Program-made: the position numbers and the translations under genes
Assembly: GCF_026340305.1 (NCBI RefSeq)
Contig: NZ_JAPEPI010000002.1
Location: 2,604,001 to 2,668,000, forward strand
Length of the DNA stretch: 64,000 nt
Direction: 5' to 3'
From: Streptomyces sp. NBC_01381
GTDB taxonomy: Bacteria > Actinomycetota > Actinomycetes > Streptomycetales > Streptomycetaceae
Notes under the pieces: generated by a model
What the model was told of the DNA's origin: nothing
Database searches by the model: none
What the model saw: the letters and a program-made list of their open reading frames with translations, nothing else
Part shown: positions 35,001 through 42,851 of the stretch, piece by piece
Layout of the letters: each line of letters starts with the position of its first letter
Position numbering within the stretch: the first letter of the stretch is position 1

Positions 35001-35794
35001 CTGCCCCCGCTCGGCTTCTCGAACACCAGCATGCCCTGGGGGCCTGGGTGTTGGAACATCAGCGGACCCCAGGCGCCGGCCACCGTCGCCTGGCCGAAGA
35101 CTCCGTGGCCGTCGAAGTGCACGACCTGGAACGGCTCACCGGCTTCCCGCGCCTGCGCCAGGACTTGCCCCAGTCGCTCCAGGGTCGGGGGCCGCAGCAC
35201 CACCAGGTCCACACTCCCGCGTACCGCCTCCAGGCGGCGCAGCAGTGGCCGGGCGATCATCTGATACCCGACGTCCGCCTCGCCGGCCGGACGGGAGATC
35301 ACCATCAACACGCGCAGCCGCGAACCGGGGACGGTGAACACCTGCTGCATGTCGCCGGTCTGCAAGCTCCGGGAGATCGCCACCTGATCGAGCCCGATCG
35401 GGACCGTGCGCCCCGGATCAGTCATCAACTCCCATGGCAGGCCCAGCCGTTCGGCAGACCCCGACCGCAGCACGATCTCGACGGGCCCGCTCCTCGCCCG
35501 GGCCGCCACGTACGCCGCCTTCGCTTCCTCCGTGGCGAAGAGCGCAGCGAAGATCCGGGCGCCCCACTCCGGCAACTTCGCCGCAACCTGCGGCCCGCGC
35601 TGCTCATACACGCCGAACGGCATCCGAAGGTACTGCTCCAGATACCAGCGAAGGTCCGCCATTTCCTGCTCGTCCAGCGGCCACACGCATTCCGTGGGAT
35701 CTCCGGCAGGGCGGGGGTACTGCTCCGCAGCGGGCCACGACGACACCTGCGCCCGGCCGTCCGCTCCCAGGTCCACCAGCAGTCGCTCTGTCAC
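32006..35794 (-). CDS. CHAT protease-NB-ARC ATPase-TPR protein (NLR-like)
   Basis: Large NLR-like protein (about 1262 residues). The N-terminal half is a CHAT (caspase-like) protease domain: the His is in VVHFDGHG (about residue 230), the Cys in VVLNACQSAE (about 290). A STAND ATPase follows, with P-loop ILHGPGGTGKTELAKEFG (about 450-462), Walker B LLLVWDNFES and the sensor region TIIITSRS. The C-terminal third is TPR, including six nearly identical 40-residue units. Start is uncertain: GTG at 35794 (after GGGGGTGGG) fits best; GTG at 35812 is possible. In known bacterial systems such proteins sense a trigger through the repeats, oligomerise and switch on the protease; that role is inferred here. 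Confidence 0.9.
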   Translation of the reverse strand: MTERLLVDLGADGRAQVSSWPAAEQYPRPAGDPTECVWPLDEQEMADLRWYLEQYLRMPFGVYEQRGPQVAAKLPEWGARIFAALFATEEAKAAYVAARARSGPVEIVLRSGSAERLGLPWELMTDPGRTVPIGLDQVAISRSLQTGDMQQVFTVPGSRLRVLMVISRPAGEADVGYQMIARPLLRRLEAVRGSVDLVVLRPPTLERLGQVLAQAREAGEPFQVVHFDGHGVFGQATVAGAWGPLMFQHPGPQGMLVFEKPSGGSDLVPAGRVAQVLAGAQVPVVVLNACQSAEVGSQVEAAVATRLLQEGVASVVAMAYSVYAVAASEFMAAFYERLFAGDRMAEAVSAGRRRLALRDERPSLKGKLALSDWMVPVLYTRSEVRFPGLRTEREAGDSLDGILDQLREEPETGQRARQGQELVAEGEFVGRDKLLYKLEVAARLQRVVILHGPGGTGKTELAKEFGRWYRDTGALGRPEWVIWHSFEPGVASFGLEGVINTVGRCVFGDQVDSPFLRQDAAQRQATVEKLLKSRRLLLVWDNFESVHEMPDPGQATPPLSKQEQESMQEFLTLVARDGKSTIIITSRSAEPWLGTGFRRVRVGGLEIEEAAQYAEDLLAPYPDTRKSRESRAFGEVMQWLDGHPLSMRLVLPHLDTTAARDLLEGLQGVKALPGEDDGGRTTSLPASIAYSFDHLPGDDQRAMNVLSLLHGVADADVLRAFSAVPELPEQFRDRTADEWEQLLERAAAVGLLVPLRSRMYRIHPALPACLAARWKSEAGAAYGDQRTAAVLGLLSAHSSFSTWLSDQLGSGDAQLAMALLTLHHRMLGNMLGYSLDHHLWEHAHALVQALDEHWKMRGLDEEARGWLDRVRLAVEAPDGTPPDLSTVAGTLWGFAVGSQANRALRAGQLDDAESAYRAILRALEDGHGSPAQRREIAATYHQLGAVAQDRGRLEEAEEWYRKSLTIEEELRNRPGMATSYHQLGRVAQDRGRLEEAEEWYRKSLTIKEELHNRPAMASTYHQLGSVAQDRGQLDEAEEWYRKSLTIKEELHNRPGKATSYHQLGRVAQDRGRLDEAEEWYRKSLTIKEELHNRPAMASTYHQLGVVTQDRGQLDEAEEWYRKSLTIKEELHNRPGMAASYHQLGLVAQDRGRLDEAEEWYRKSLTIEEELHNRPGMAASYGQLGHLAEARGQHSAALEWTVQCVALFEEFPHPATGPGPHHLSRLSQELGIEALERAWQSITGKPLPLQVRQYILASPPSAD
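32281..33000. repeat. Six near-identical 120-bp coding repeats (TPR units)
   Basis: Six units in exact 120-base register start at 32281, 32401, 32521, 32641, 32761 and 32881. Each encodes one 40-residue TPR (RGRLEEAEEWYRKSLTIKEE type) and most differ by only a few bases. Such uniformity points to recent tandem duplication or gene conversion. It is coding, with no spacers of the CRISPR kind. Confidence 0.92.
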
Positions 35795-35981
35795 AGCCCA
35801 CCCCCGTGTCACCAGAAGTAGATCTCGCGCTACTCATCGTGATGGCGACGGGGGCATTTCATCACAGCATCACCGGGTTGGTCACTGAACGCGTCTGTCA
35901 GACCAAGGAATAGCGCCGAGTTGGAACACTGCCCGGCGGCGCACCGCGCGGGCCTTGCCCATCCGCAGGTGGCGGGGAGTG

Positions 35982-36011
35982 CTTGAGTCTCCAGTGGGGG
36001 GAGACATCAAG
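35982..36011. promoter_or_regulatory. MerR-type operator candidate
   Basis: CTTGAGTCTCC and GGAGACATCAAG form arms that match apart from one extra base, with seven bases between. This is the classic shape of a MerR operator. It ends just before GGTGGGGG and the MerR start, so it also could fold over the ribosome site. Confidence 0.6.
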
Positions 36012-36020
36012 GTGGGGGAC

Positions 36021-36956
36021 ATGGACGGCGACACGCTCTACTCGATCGGTGATCTGGCCCGGCGGACCGGTCTGACGGTCAAGACGGTCAGGTTCTACTC
36101 CGACGAGGGGATCGTGCCGCCCGCCGGCCGCAGCCCGTCCGGCTACCGCCTGTACGGCACCGACGCCGTCGCCCGCCTCGGCCTCGTACGCACCCTGCGT
36201 GAACTGGGCGTCGATCTCGCCTCGATCAGGAAGGTCGTGGACCGGGAGGTCTCGCTGCCCGAGGTCGCCGCGGCGCACGCCGACGCCCTCGACGTGCAGA
36301 TCCGCGTGCTGCGTCTGCGGCGTGCGGTGCTCACAGCGGTGGCCAAGAGGGGCTCCACCCCAGAGGAGTTGGACCTCATGCACCAGTTGGCCAAGCTCTC
36401 CGAGGCCGAACGTCGACGCCTGGTCGACGACTTCCTCGGGTCTGTCTTCGACGGACTGCGTGACCACCCCGCCTTCGCGGCGGTCGTCCGCTCGATGACC
36501 CCCGAGCTGCCCGAGAGCCCCGAAGCCGAACAGGTCGAGGCGTGGGTGGAGCTCGCCGAACTGTTCCAGGACACGGATTTCCGCTCCACCATGCGGGGAA
36601 TGGCCCGCGACCTGGCGACCGACCGGGCCCTCGACGACGCCACGGGCCTGCCCCGCATCCTCGCTGATGCCGTCCGTGCGCAGGTCACCCCGGCTCTGAC
36701 GGTCGGCATCGACCCGGCATCCCCCGAGGCCGATCCGATCGTGTCGGCGCTCACGGCGCACTATGCCCACATCGTCGGGCTGCCCGACGACCCCGCCCTC
36801 CAGCGGCGGTTGGCGGCTCGCCTGGAGAGCATGGGCGACCCCCGCAGGGACCGCTATCTGCAACTGCTCGCCGTGATCAACGGATGGCCCGCCCCGGAGA
36901 GTCTGGCGCCGCCGCTCGCCTGGATCGTGCAGGCGCTGCGTGTCCGGTTGCCTTGA
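36021..36956 (+). CDS. MerR-family transcriptional regulator
   Basis: A 311-residue MerR regulator. The N-terminal HTH reads YSIGDLARRTGLTVKTVRFYSDEGIVPP with the wing ...GYRLYGTDAVARLGLVRTLRELGVDL, followed by the coiled coil. A long C-terminal domain of roughly 200 residues, rich in Glu/Asp/Leu, is bigger than in metal-sensing MerR proteins and probably binds an organic ligand. ATG at 36021 with GGTGGGGG upstream. Its TGA overlaps the start of the following MFS gene (TGATG), so it likely controls and is co-expressed with that exporter. Confidence 0.92.
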   Translation: MDGDTLYSIGDLARRTGLTVKTVRFYSDEGIVPPAGRSPSGYRLYGTDAVARLGLVRTLRELGVDLASIRKVVDREVSLPEVAAAHADALDVQIRVLRLRRAVLTAVAKRGSTPEELDLMHQLAKLSEAERRRLVDDFLGSVFDGLRDHPAFAAVVRSMTPELPESPEAEQVEAWVELAELFQDTDFRSTMRGMARDLATDRALDDATGLPRILADAVRAQVTPALTVGIDPASPEADPIVSALTAHYAHIVGLPDDPALQRRLAARLESMGDPRRDRYLQLLAVINGWPAPESLAPPLAWIVQALRVRLP

Positions 36957-38197
36957 TGGCACCCACGGAGCTGACCGAGGCCGGGCCGCGACGGCTGAAC
37001 GCCGGCTACCGGGAACTGATACGGGTTCCCGGCTTCTGGCGGCTCGCCACCGTCGGCATGGTGTCGAAGATCCCGCCCGCCATGGCCGGCCTGAGCCTGC
37101 TGCTTCTGATCGGCCGCGACTACTCGTACACGACCGCAGGTCTCGCGGTCAGTGGCTCGGCGATCGGTCAGGGCCTGACCGCGCCCCTTCGCGGACGGCT
37201 GGTCGACCGCCATTCACCCCGCCCTGTCCTGCTCACCTGTCTCGCCGGATACCTGACGGCCACCGTCCTGCTGCTCCTGGCGGTGCGCGGCCGCGGATCC
37301 GTCGCCACCGTCGTCGCGCTCGCCGGAGCCATGGGGGCGAGTGCCCCTCCCGTGGCCGTCATGATGCGCTCGGCCTGGCGCTGCTCCACGGGCACCCGGA
37401 CGACGGCCACGGCGATGTCCCTCGACTCGTCCATGATGGGTGCCGCGCTGATCGGCGGTCCGGTGCTCGCCAGTTGGCTGAGTCTGTCGGTCTCGCCCGT
37501 CGCGGCCTTCGCCGTCATCGCGCTCATGACGGCCGTTGCGGTCGGCCTGCTGCTCAACTCCCCGTACGAGCAACCGAGTTCGGCTGGACCCAGGCGCCGG
37601 CTCGGGCCGCTGGTGTCCGCGCCCCTTCGACGTCTGCTGGCCGCGAACGGCCTCTTCGTCGCGGCGGTCACCGCCGTGGACGTGGTGCTGCCCATCTACG
37701 CGCAGGAGCACCACGCGGCGGGTTTCACCGGCCTGTACCTGGCGGTCCTGTCCATCGGGAGCATCCTGGGCAGCTTCGCCCTGGGAGCCGTACCGAACCT
37801 GCTGTCCCGGGGGCGTGTGATCTCCGCACTGCTCGGCGTGTTCGCCGCGGGTTCCGGTGCCCTGGCGCTGGCCACCCGGTTCTCCCCACTGGCCGTCCTG
37901 CTGATCTGCCCGCTCGCGGGCCTGGCGATCGGCTCCGCCTTCGCGGCCCTGCGCACGGTCGGCGGCGACCTCGCGCCCGAGGGGCAGGCCGCGGAGACGA
38001 TGTCCTGGCTCAGCAGCGTCGACATGGCGGGCGGCGCGATCGGGGCGGCCGTGTTCGCGCACATCGCGGTCGCGGAGGGAAGCAGGGGCGCGCTGCTGCT
38101 GATACCGGCGGTCCTCTGCCTCGCCGCGGTGATCGGCTGGAGCACCCGGGAGCGCGGCCGAGCCCTCAGTCCCGCCCCTCGGCAAGCCGGCGCTTGA
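36956..38197 (+). CDS. MFS transporter, probable drug exporter
   Basis: A 413-residue major facilitator protein with about 12 membrane helices. The loop-2/3 region (APLRGRLVDRHSPRPVLL) and the repeated GxLxDR-like pattern are usual for DHA-type exporters. Start codon overlaps the stop of the MerR gene. Such MerR-MFS pairs usually pump out the compound the regulator senses. No strong hint of substrate. Confidence 0.88.
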   Translation: MAPTELTEAGPRRLNAGYRELIRVPGFWRLATVGMVSKIPPAMAGLSLLLLIGRDYSYTTAGLAVSGSAIGQGLTAPLRGRLVDRHSPRPVLLTCLAGYLTATVLLLLAVRGRGSVATVVALAGAMGASAPPVAVMMRSAWRCSTGTRTTATAMSLDSSMMGAALIGGPVLASWLSLSVSPVAAFAVIALMTAVAVGLLLNSPYEQPSSAGPRRRLGPLVSAPLRRLLAANGLFVAAVTAVDVVLPIYAQEHHAAGFTGLYLAVLSIGSILGSFALGAVPNLLSRGRVISALLGVFAAGSGALALATRFSPLAVLLICPLAGLAIGSAFAALRTVGGDLAPEGQAAETMSWLSSVDMAGGAIGAAVFAHIAVAEGSRGALLLIPAVLCLAAVIGWSTRERGRALSPAPRQAGA

Positions 38198-38305
38198 GGA
38201 CCGGCTGTCACATTCGGGAGTGCTGTCCGGTCTGAGCGGGTGAACCTGACAGCCATGCGGGACCCGGCATCGCCGGGCCCGCACTCCCTTCGGAGGTTGC
38301 CACCC

Positions 38306-38767
38306 GTGACGAACCCGATCCTGGTGACGGGCGCCGACGACAGACTCGGCGGCAGCCGCGGAACGCTCCGCGCCGGTCTTGTCTTCCTGGGCGCGGCACA
38401 GTTCATCGTCGGATGCTGGGCGTTGTTCTTCCCCCGCTCGTTCTTCGACATCCCCTGGGTGGGCATGCGGATGTCGTACAACGCCCATCTGATGATGGAC
38501 TTCGGCGCCATGAACCTGGCCATCTCGGTGCTCCTCGGCGTCGGCGCCGTCACCATGCGGCAGACCATGGTCCGCACCGCCCTCGCGGTGTACCTCGTCT
38601 TCGCTGCGGCGCACCTGGTCATCCACATTCAGCTGCTGCACCACCTCACGCCCGGCCAACGCGGGCCGGTGCTTGCCGCGTTGACGACGGCGGTCGTGAT
38701 TCCGGTGGTGCTGTTCGCGCTCACGGGCCGGGCCTGGCGGGGGAGCGGTAGCGGCAACAGGCTCTAG
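38306..38767 (+). CDS. Small four-helix membrane protein
   Basis: A 153-residue protein with about four membrane segments (GLVFLGAAQFIVGCWALFF; LMMDFGAMNLAISVLLGVGA; ALAVYLVFAAAHLVIHI; VLAALTTAVVIPVVLFAL). I do not recognise the family; it resembles DoxX/DUF4345-like membrane proteins in size and layout. GTG at 38306 preceded by CGGAGG. The sequence TGTCACA-n16-GGTC about 75 bases upstream is one mismatch from the ECF41 promoter consensus. Confidence 0.8.
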   Translation: MTNPILVTGADDRLGGSRGTLRAGLVFLGAAQFIVGCWALFFPRSFFDIPWVGMRMSYNAHLMMDFGAMNLAISVLLGVGAVTMRQTMVRTALAVYLVFAAAHLVIHIQLLHHLTPGQRGPVLAALTTAVVIPVVLFALTGRAWRGSGSGNRL

Positions 38768-38881
38768 CCAGGTCCTGGCGGGCTCGGCTGTTTCGGGCTC
38801 GGTCGAAACCCCTGGGGCGCATCGCCCGGCTTCCGTAACTTTCTGGCTCGTAAGAGGTCACGAAGTACGGGGGAAGACCTG

Positions 38882-39802
38882 ATGCGCAGAACAGTCGCGC
38901 GGCTCGGGGCGGTGCCCGCCGCCCTGGTCGTACTCGCCGCCTGCGGCGGACCACAAGGATCACAGGGATCACAACACGGCAGCGCGCCCGCCGGCCGCCT
39001 CGAACGGCTCACCGCCACCCAGGAGGCCAAGCTCGACCGGGCCGAGGAACTGCTCATCCAGCGCTGCATGAAGCGCCAGGACCTGACGTACTGGCCCGAC
39101 CGCCTGCGCACGCCGGACGAGCGGAAGAACGTCCGCCTCGTCCTCGACGACACCCGCTGGGCGCGCAAGTACGGCTACGGCGGCGCGCTCCACCGGCGGA
39201 CGCAGCAGGAACGGAAGAAGGACCCCAACTCCGCCTACCAGCGGGGACTTTCCGAGCGTGAACAGCAGCGATGGGACCGGGCCTTCTTCGGCGACGAGGA
39301 CAGCCGCAGCGTCAGCGCGCGGGTGCCGACCGGGGGTCGCGTCGGCACTTCGCTCGACGGCTGCCTCGCGCAGGGGCAGGACATCCTGTACGGCGGTCTG
39401 CCGCGGTGGTTCCGCGTCAGCAAGGTCGCCGAGAACCTCACCGGCCTCTACGCCGATGACCTCAAACGGGACCGACGGTTCAGGGACGCGGTGCACAAGT
39501 GGTCGCGCTGCATGCGCGGCGCAGGGCACGACTACGCCACTCCCGAAAAGATCCGTGACCGGCTTCCGGAGCTCAACGAACGACTGTCTCCGGATCGCGC
39601 ACACGCCGCGGAGGTACGGCTCGCCGTGGCCGAGGCGCAGTGCGCACGCTCCAGCGAACTCGGGCGCACCGCCCGCGAGTTGGAGCGGAAATATCGCGAC
39701 AAGGCCATCGGTACGCGGTACCGGGCCGACGTCGACACCTATCTGCGACTCCAGCACCGGGCGCTGACCACGGCCGACACGGTGCTCGCAGACCGCGGCT
39801 GA
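38882..39802 (+). CDS. Secreted lipoprotein of unknown function
   Basis: A 306-residue protein with a lipoprotein signal (MRRTVARLGAVPAALVVLAAC, Cys 21 lipidated). The mature part is highly charged and mostly helical, with four more Cys (QRCMKRQ, DGCLAQG, SRCMRGA and QCARS contexts) that may pair. No known domain is evident by eye. It lies 40 bases upstream of an I36-like secreted protein in the same direction, and the pair may be an envelope or extracellular module. Leader is short; Shine-Dalgarno GGGGGAAGA. Confidence 0.8.
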   Translation: MRRTVARLGAVPAALVVLAACGGPQGSQGSQHGSAPAGRLERLTATQEAKLDRAEELLIQRCMKRQDLTYWPDRLRTPDERKNVRLVLDDTRWARKYGYGGALHRRTQQERKKDPNSAYQRGLSEREQQRWDRAFFGDEDSRSVSARVPTGGRVGTSLDGCLAQGQDILYGGLPRWFRVSKVAENLTGLYADDLKRDRRFRDAVHKWSRCMRGAGHDYATPEKIRDRLPELNERLSPDRAHAAEVRLAVAEAQCARSSELGRTARELERKYRDKAIGTRYRADVDTYLRLQHRALTTADTVLADRG

Positions 39803-39842
39803 CCCAGCCGTATCCGGCAATTCAACAAGGAGAGGTACAACC

Positions 39843-40304
39843 ATGCGCAAGTCCATCGCGGCCGTCGTCACGGCCGGATTCCTGAGCCTCGGGGCCTTCG
39901 CGCCCTCGGCGCTCGCCAAGACCGCCGCCCCCTCGGGTGACGTGGACACCAAGGTGACGCACTGCAACAAGGTCTGGCCGCAGGCCAACAGGGGGTACGT
40001 CTACGCGTACGACCGCACCGACTGCAAGGGTTACGTGGGCAAGTCCAAGGGTGACGACGACAAGTACTCCAACAGGAGCAACAACAAGGCGACATCGGTG
40101 CTCAACAAGGGCACCGGGAGGTATGACACGGTCGTCTTCTACGACGGCGCGAACCAATCGGGCGGCGAGGCCTGCCTGAAGCGGGGCGAGAAGTTCGCCG
40201 ACGACCTCCGCGACAACAAGCTGTCCAACGGGCAGACGGCCAACAACCAGTTCAGCTCCCACCGGTGGGTCCACGACACCGTGGCGTGCAACGAACTGAC
40301 CTGA
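39843..40304 (+). CDS. Secreted I36/crystallin-like small protein
   Basis: A 153-residue secreted protein with a signal peptide (MRKSIAAVVTAGFLSLGAFAPSALA). The mature domain, with four cysteines and the pattern GYVYAYDRTDCKGY ... FYDGANQSGGEACLKRG, fits the beta/gamma-crystallin-like fold of the streptomycete peptidase inhibitor family I36. AAGGAGAGG is a strong ribosome site. Possibly a protease inhibitor; this is family inference. Confidence 0.75.
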   Translation: MRKSIAAVVTAGFLSLGAFAPSALAKTAAPSGDVDTKVTHCNKVWPQANRGYVYAYDRTDCKGYVGKSKGDDDKYSNRSNNKATSVLNKGTGRYDTVVFYDGANQSGGEACLKRGEKFADDLRDNKLSNGQTANNQFSSHRWVHDTVACNELT

Positions 40305-40314
40305 CGGGCTCAGC

Positions 40315-40797
40315 TCACTGGGGCCGGGCGACCCGCAGCAGCAGCGCGTGCAGGGTCGCCCGTTCCTCCCGCGACAGCGGCGCGGTCAGCTCGTCGGTCA
40401 CCCGGCTTGTCGCGTCGCTGTCGCGCAGGTAGGCGCGGCCCTTGTCGGTGAGCACGACGATGCGGCTGCGGCGGTCGCCGGGGGCCGGGCGGCGTTCGAC
40501 GAGACTGAGCCCCTGGAGGTCGTCGACCAGGCCGACGATGGCGCTCGGGTCATAGCCGAGCGCCGTGCTCAACTCCCGCTGCAGGGCGCCCTCGACGGTG
40601 GCCAGGTAGCGCAGCAGTGCGTAGTGGCGCAGCCGGAGGCCCGACTCCTGGAGTGCGGAGTTGAACATCTGTCCCGAGCGCAGACCGAGCCGGTAGAGGA
40701 GGTAGCCGGTGTCGGCGTGCAGCTCGCGCATCCATGGCTCGTCCGCGTCGACGGGCCGGGCGGACGTGGTGGCGTCGGGGGTCCTGGGAGCGGTCAT
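40315..40797 (-). CDS. MarR-family transcriptional regulator
   Basis: A 160-residue MarR regulator with the winged HTH ALLRYLATVEGALQRELSTALGYDPSAIVGLVDDLQGLSLVERRPAPGDRRSRIVVLT. ATG at 40797. It is divergent from the catabolic operon at 40954, and the shared promoter holds a palindrome (40832-40854) that overlaps the -35 region of that operon. It is therefore the likely repressor, released by a pathway acid or its CoA ester. Confidence 0.93.
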   Translation of the reverse strand: MTAPRTPDATTSARPVDADEPWMRELHADTGYLLYRLGLRSGQMFNSALQESGLRLRHYALLRYLATVEGALQRELSTALGYDPSAIVGLVDDLQGLSLVERRPAPGDRRSRIVVLTDKGRAYLRDSDATSRVTDELTAPLSREERATLHALLLRVARPQ

Positions 40798-40831
40798 GGG
40801 TCCAGCATGCCGCATTCTCGATTACGACCGC

Positions 40832-40865
40832 AATCATTGACGGCAACAATGATTTGTCTTAGCTT
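40832..40865 (+). promoter_or_regulatory. MarR operator overlapping operon promoter
   Basis: AATCATTG (40832-40839) and CAATGATT (40847-40854) are an exact inverted repeat with seven bases between. A sigma-70-like promoter, TTGACG (40837-40842), 17 bases, TAGCTT (40860-40865), overlaps it. A repressor bound here would block RNA polymerase. Binding is inferred. Confidence 0.65.
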
Positions 40866-40953
40866 CCTTTCTCAGATCGCCCCGGCCGTCGTGTCGCCGG
40901 GGGCGTGCCGGTGAACTCGCCGTTCACCGTTGCCTGTTGAAGGGAAACTCTTC

Positions 40954-41919
40954 GTGCTGGACTCCTCCGCTCCCGATGCCCTCGATCTCAGCAGCAAGGT
41001 CGCCGTCGTCACCGGCTCCGGGCAGGGCCTCGGACTCGCGTACGCCACCACCCTCGCCGCGGCCGGCGCCGCCGTCGTCGTCAACGACATCGATCCCGAA
41101 GCCGCCGAGCGGGCCGCCAAGTCCCTGCGGGATGCGGGCGCACGCGCCGTCGCCGAGCCCGTCGCCGTCGGCACCTCCGAGGCCGCAGACCGCCTGGTGG
41201 CCCGCGCCGTCGACGAGTTCGGCCGGCTCGACGTGCTCGTCACCAACGCGGGCATCCTGCGCGACCGCGTGCTGTGGAAGATGACCGACGAGGATTTCGA
41301 TGCCGTCGTCAGCACCCATCTCCGGGGTACGTTCACCTGCGCTCGCGCCGCTGCCGTCCGTATGCGGGAGCAGGGCGAGGGCGGCAGTCTGATCCTGGTG
41401 GGCTCGCCCGCCGGCCAGCGCGGCAACTTCGGGCAGACCAACTACGCCGCCGCCAAGGCGGGCATCGCCGCGATGGCCCGTACCTGGTCGATGGAGCTGG
41501 CCAAGGCCCGCATCACCGTCAACGCGATCGTGCCGGTCGCCGCCACCGCCATGACCGAGACCATCCCCGCCTTCGCGCCCTACATTGAGGCGCTGCGGGA
41601 GCGGGGCGAGCCGCTGCCCGGCTTCCTGCGCAAGGGCGAGGGCTTCGGCACCCCCGAGGACTGCGCCGCCCTCGTCCCCTTCCTCGCATCGGACGCGGCC
41701 CGCGACGTCACGGGGCAGTGCGTCGGCATCGGCGGCGACCGCCTCACCCTGTGGTCACACCCGCAGGAGGTCAACACGGCGTACGTGGACGGGGGTTGGA
41801 GCCCGGAGACGATCGCCGCCGCCTGGCACACCTCCGTGGGCAGCGCCCCGCAGTCCGTCGGCATCCCCGCGCCGAAGACACCGGAGGCGGCGAAGGCATC
41901 GAAGGCGCCGGTCGCGTGA
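40954..41919 (+). CDS. Short-chain dehydrogenase/reductase (SDR)
   Basis: A 321-residue SDR. Rossmann motif VAVVTGSGQGLGLAYA, then LVTNAGI, and the catalytic Tyr-Lys in QTNYAAAKAGIAAM (Ser in SLILVGSPAGQRG upstream). The C-terminus is longer than usual, with an Ala/Lys-rich tail. GTG at 40954 follows TTGAAGGGAA; a TTG at 40930 is also in frame. First gene of an operon whose members (amidohydrolase, acyl-CoA ligase, MaoC hydratase, transporter) suggest breakdown of an acid through CoA esters; the SDR likely oxidises a hydroxyacyl-CoA. Confidence 0.9.
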   Translation: MLDSSAPDALDLSSKVAVVTGSGQGLGLAYATTLAAAGAAVVVNDIDPEAAERAAKSLRDAGARAVAEPVAVGTSEAADRLVARAVDEFGRLDVLVTNAGILRDRVLWKMTDEDFDAVVSTHLRGTFTCARAAAVRMREQGEGGSLILVGSPAGQRGNFGQTNYAAAKAGIAAMARTWSMELAKARITVNAIVPVAATAMTETIPAFAPYIEALRERGEPLPGFLRKGEGFGTPEDCAALVPFLASDAARDVTGQCVGIGGDRLTLWSHPQEVNTAYVDGGWSPETIAAAWHTSVGSAPQSVGIPAPKTPEAAKASKAPVA

Positions 41920-42800
41920 CCGCCGCCGCCATGGACGTCGCAGACCTCGTCGCCATCGACGTCCACACCCACGCCGAGGTCTCCGCCAAGGGCGCGGCCT
42001 CCCTCTCCGCCGAACTCGACACCGCGTCCGCCTCGTACTTCAAGGTCGAGGGCGACCGGAAGCCCACCCTGCCCGAGATCGCCGCGTACTACCGCGAACG
42101 GCGGATGGCCGCCGTCGTCTTCACGGTCGACGCCGAGTCGGCCACCGGCACGGCACCCGTTCCCAACGAGGAGATCGCCGAGGCCGCCGCCGAACACCCC
42201 GACGTCCTCATCCCGTTCGCCTCCATCGACCCGTTCCGCGGCCGGGCAGGCGTGCGCCGGGCGCGGCGGCTCGTCGAGGAGTACGGCGTGCGGGGCTTCA
42301 AGTTCCACCCGAGCATCCAGGGGTTTTTCCCCAACGACCGTGCGCTCGCCTATGAGTTGTACGAGGTGATCGAGGAGACCGGCGCCATCGCCCTCTTCCA
42401 CACAGGCCAGACCGGCATCGGCGCGGGCGTCCCCGGGGGCGGCGGCATCCGCCTGAAGTACTCGAACCCGATGTGCGTGGACGACGTAGCCGCCGACTTC
42501 CCCCAGCTGAAGATCATCCTCGCCCATCCGTCCTTCCCCTGGCAGGACGAGGCCCTGGCCGTGGCCACGCACAAGCCGGGCGTGCACATCGACCTCTCCG
42601 GCTGGTCCCCGAAGTACTTCCCGCCGCAGCTCGTCCAGTACGCCAACACGCTGCTCAAGGACAAGGTCCTCTTCGGCTCCGACCACCCGGTCCTCACGCC
42701 CGACCGCTGGCTGGCCGACTTCGAGAAGCTGCAGATCAAGGACGAGGTCCGCCCCAAGATCCTCAAGGGGAACGCGGCCCGCCTCCTCGGCCTCGGCTGA
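41916..42800 (+). CDS. Amidohydrolase-2 family protein (ACMSD-like)
   Basis: A 294-residue TIM-barrel metal hydrolase. Metal ligands fit the amidohydrolase-2 type: AIDVHTHAEV at the N-terminus, FKFHPSIQGF in the middle, AHPSFPWQDEA later and LFGSDHPVLTPDRW near the end. These enzymes decarboxylate or hydrolyse aromatic and related acids. The GTG at 41916 overlaps the SDR stop (GTGA); ATG at 41931 is an alternative. Placed second in the operon. Decarboxylase versus hydrolase cannot be told by eye. Confidence 0.88.
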   Translation: MTAAAMDVADLVAIDVHTHAEVSAKGAASLSAELDTASASYFKVEGDRKPTLPEIAAYYRERRMAAVVFTVDAESATGTAPVPNEEIAEAAAEHPDVLIPFASIDPFRGRAGVRRARRLVEEYGVRGFKFHPSIQGFFPNDRALAYELYEVIEETGAIALFHTGQTGIGAGVPGGGGIRLKYSNPMCVDDVAADFPQLKIILAHPSFPWQDEALAVATHKPGVHIDLSGWSPKYFPPQLVQYANTLLKDKVLFGSDHPVLTPDRWLADFEKLQIKDEVRPKILKGNAARLLGLG

Positions 42801-42851
42801 CCGGACGACCGGACGCCGACCGACACCGAACACCGAAAGGGGTCATCACCC

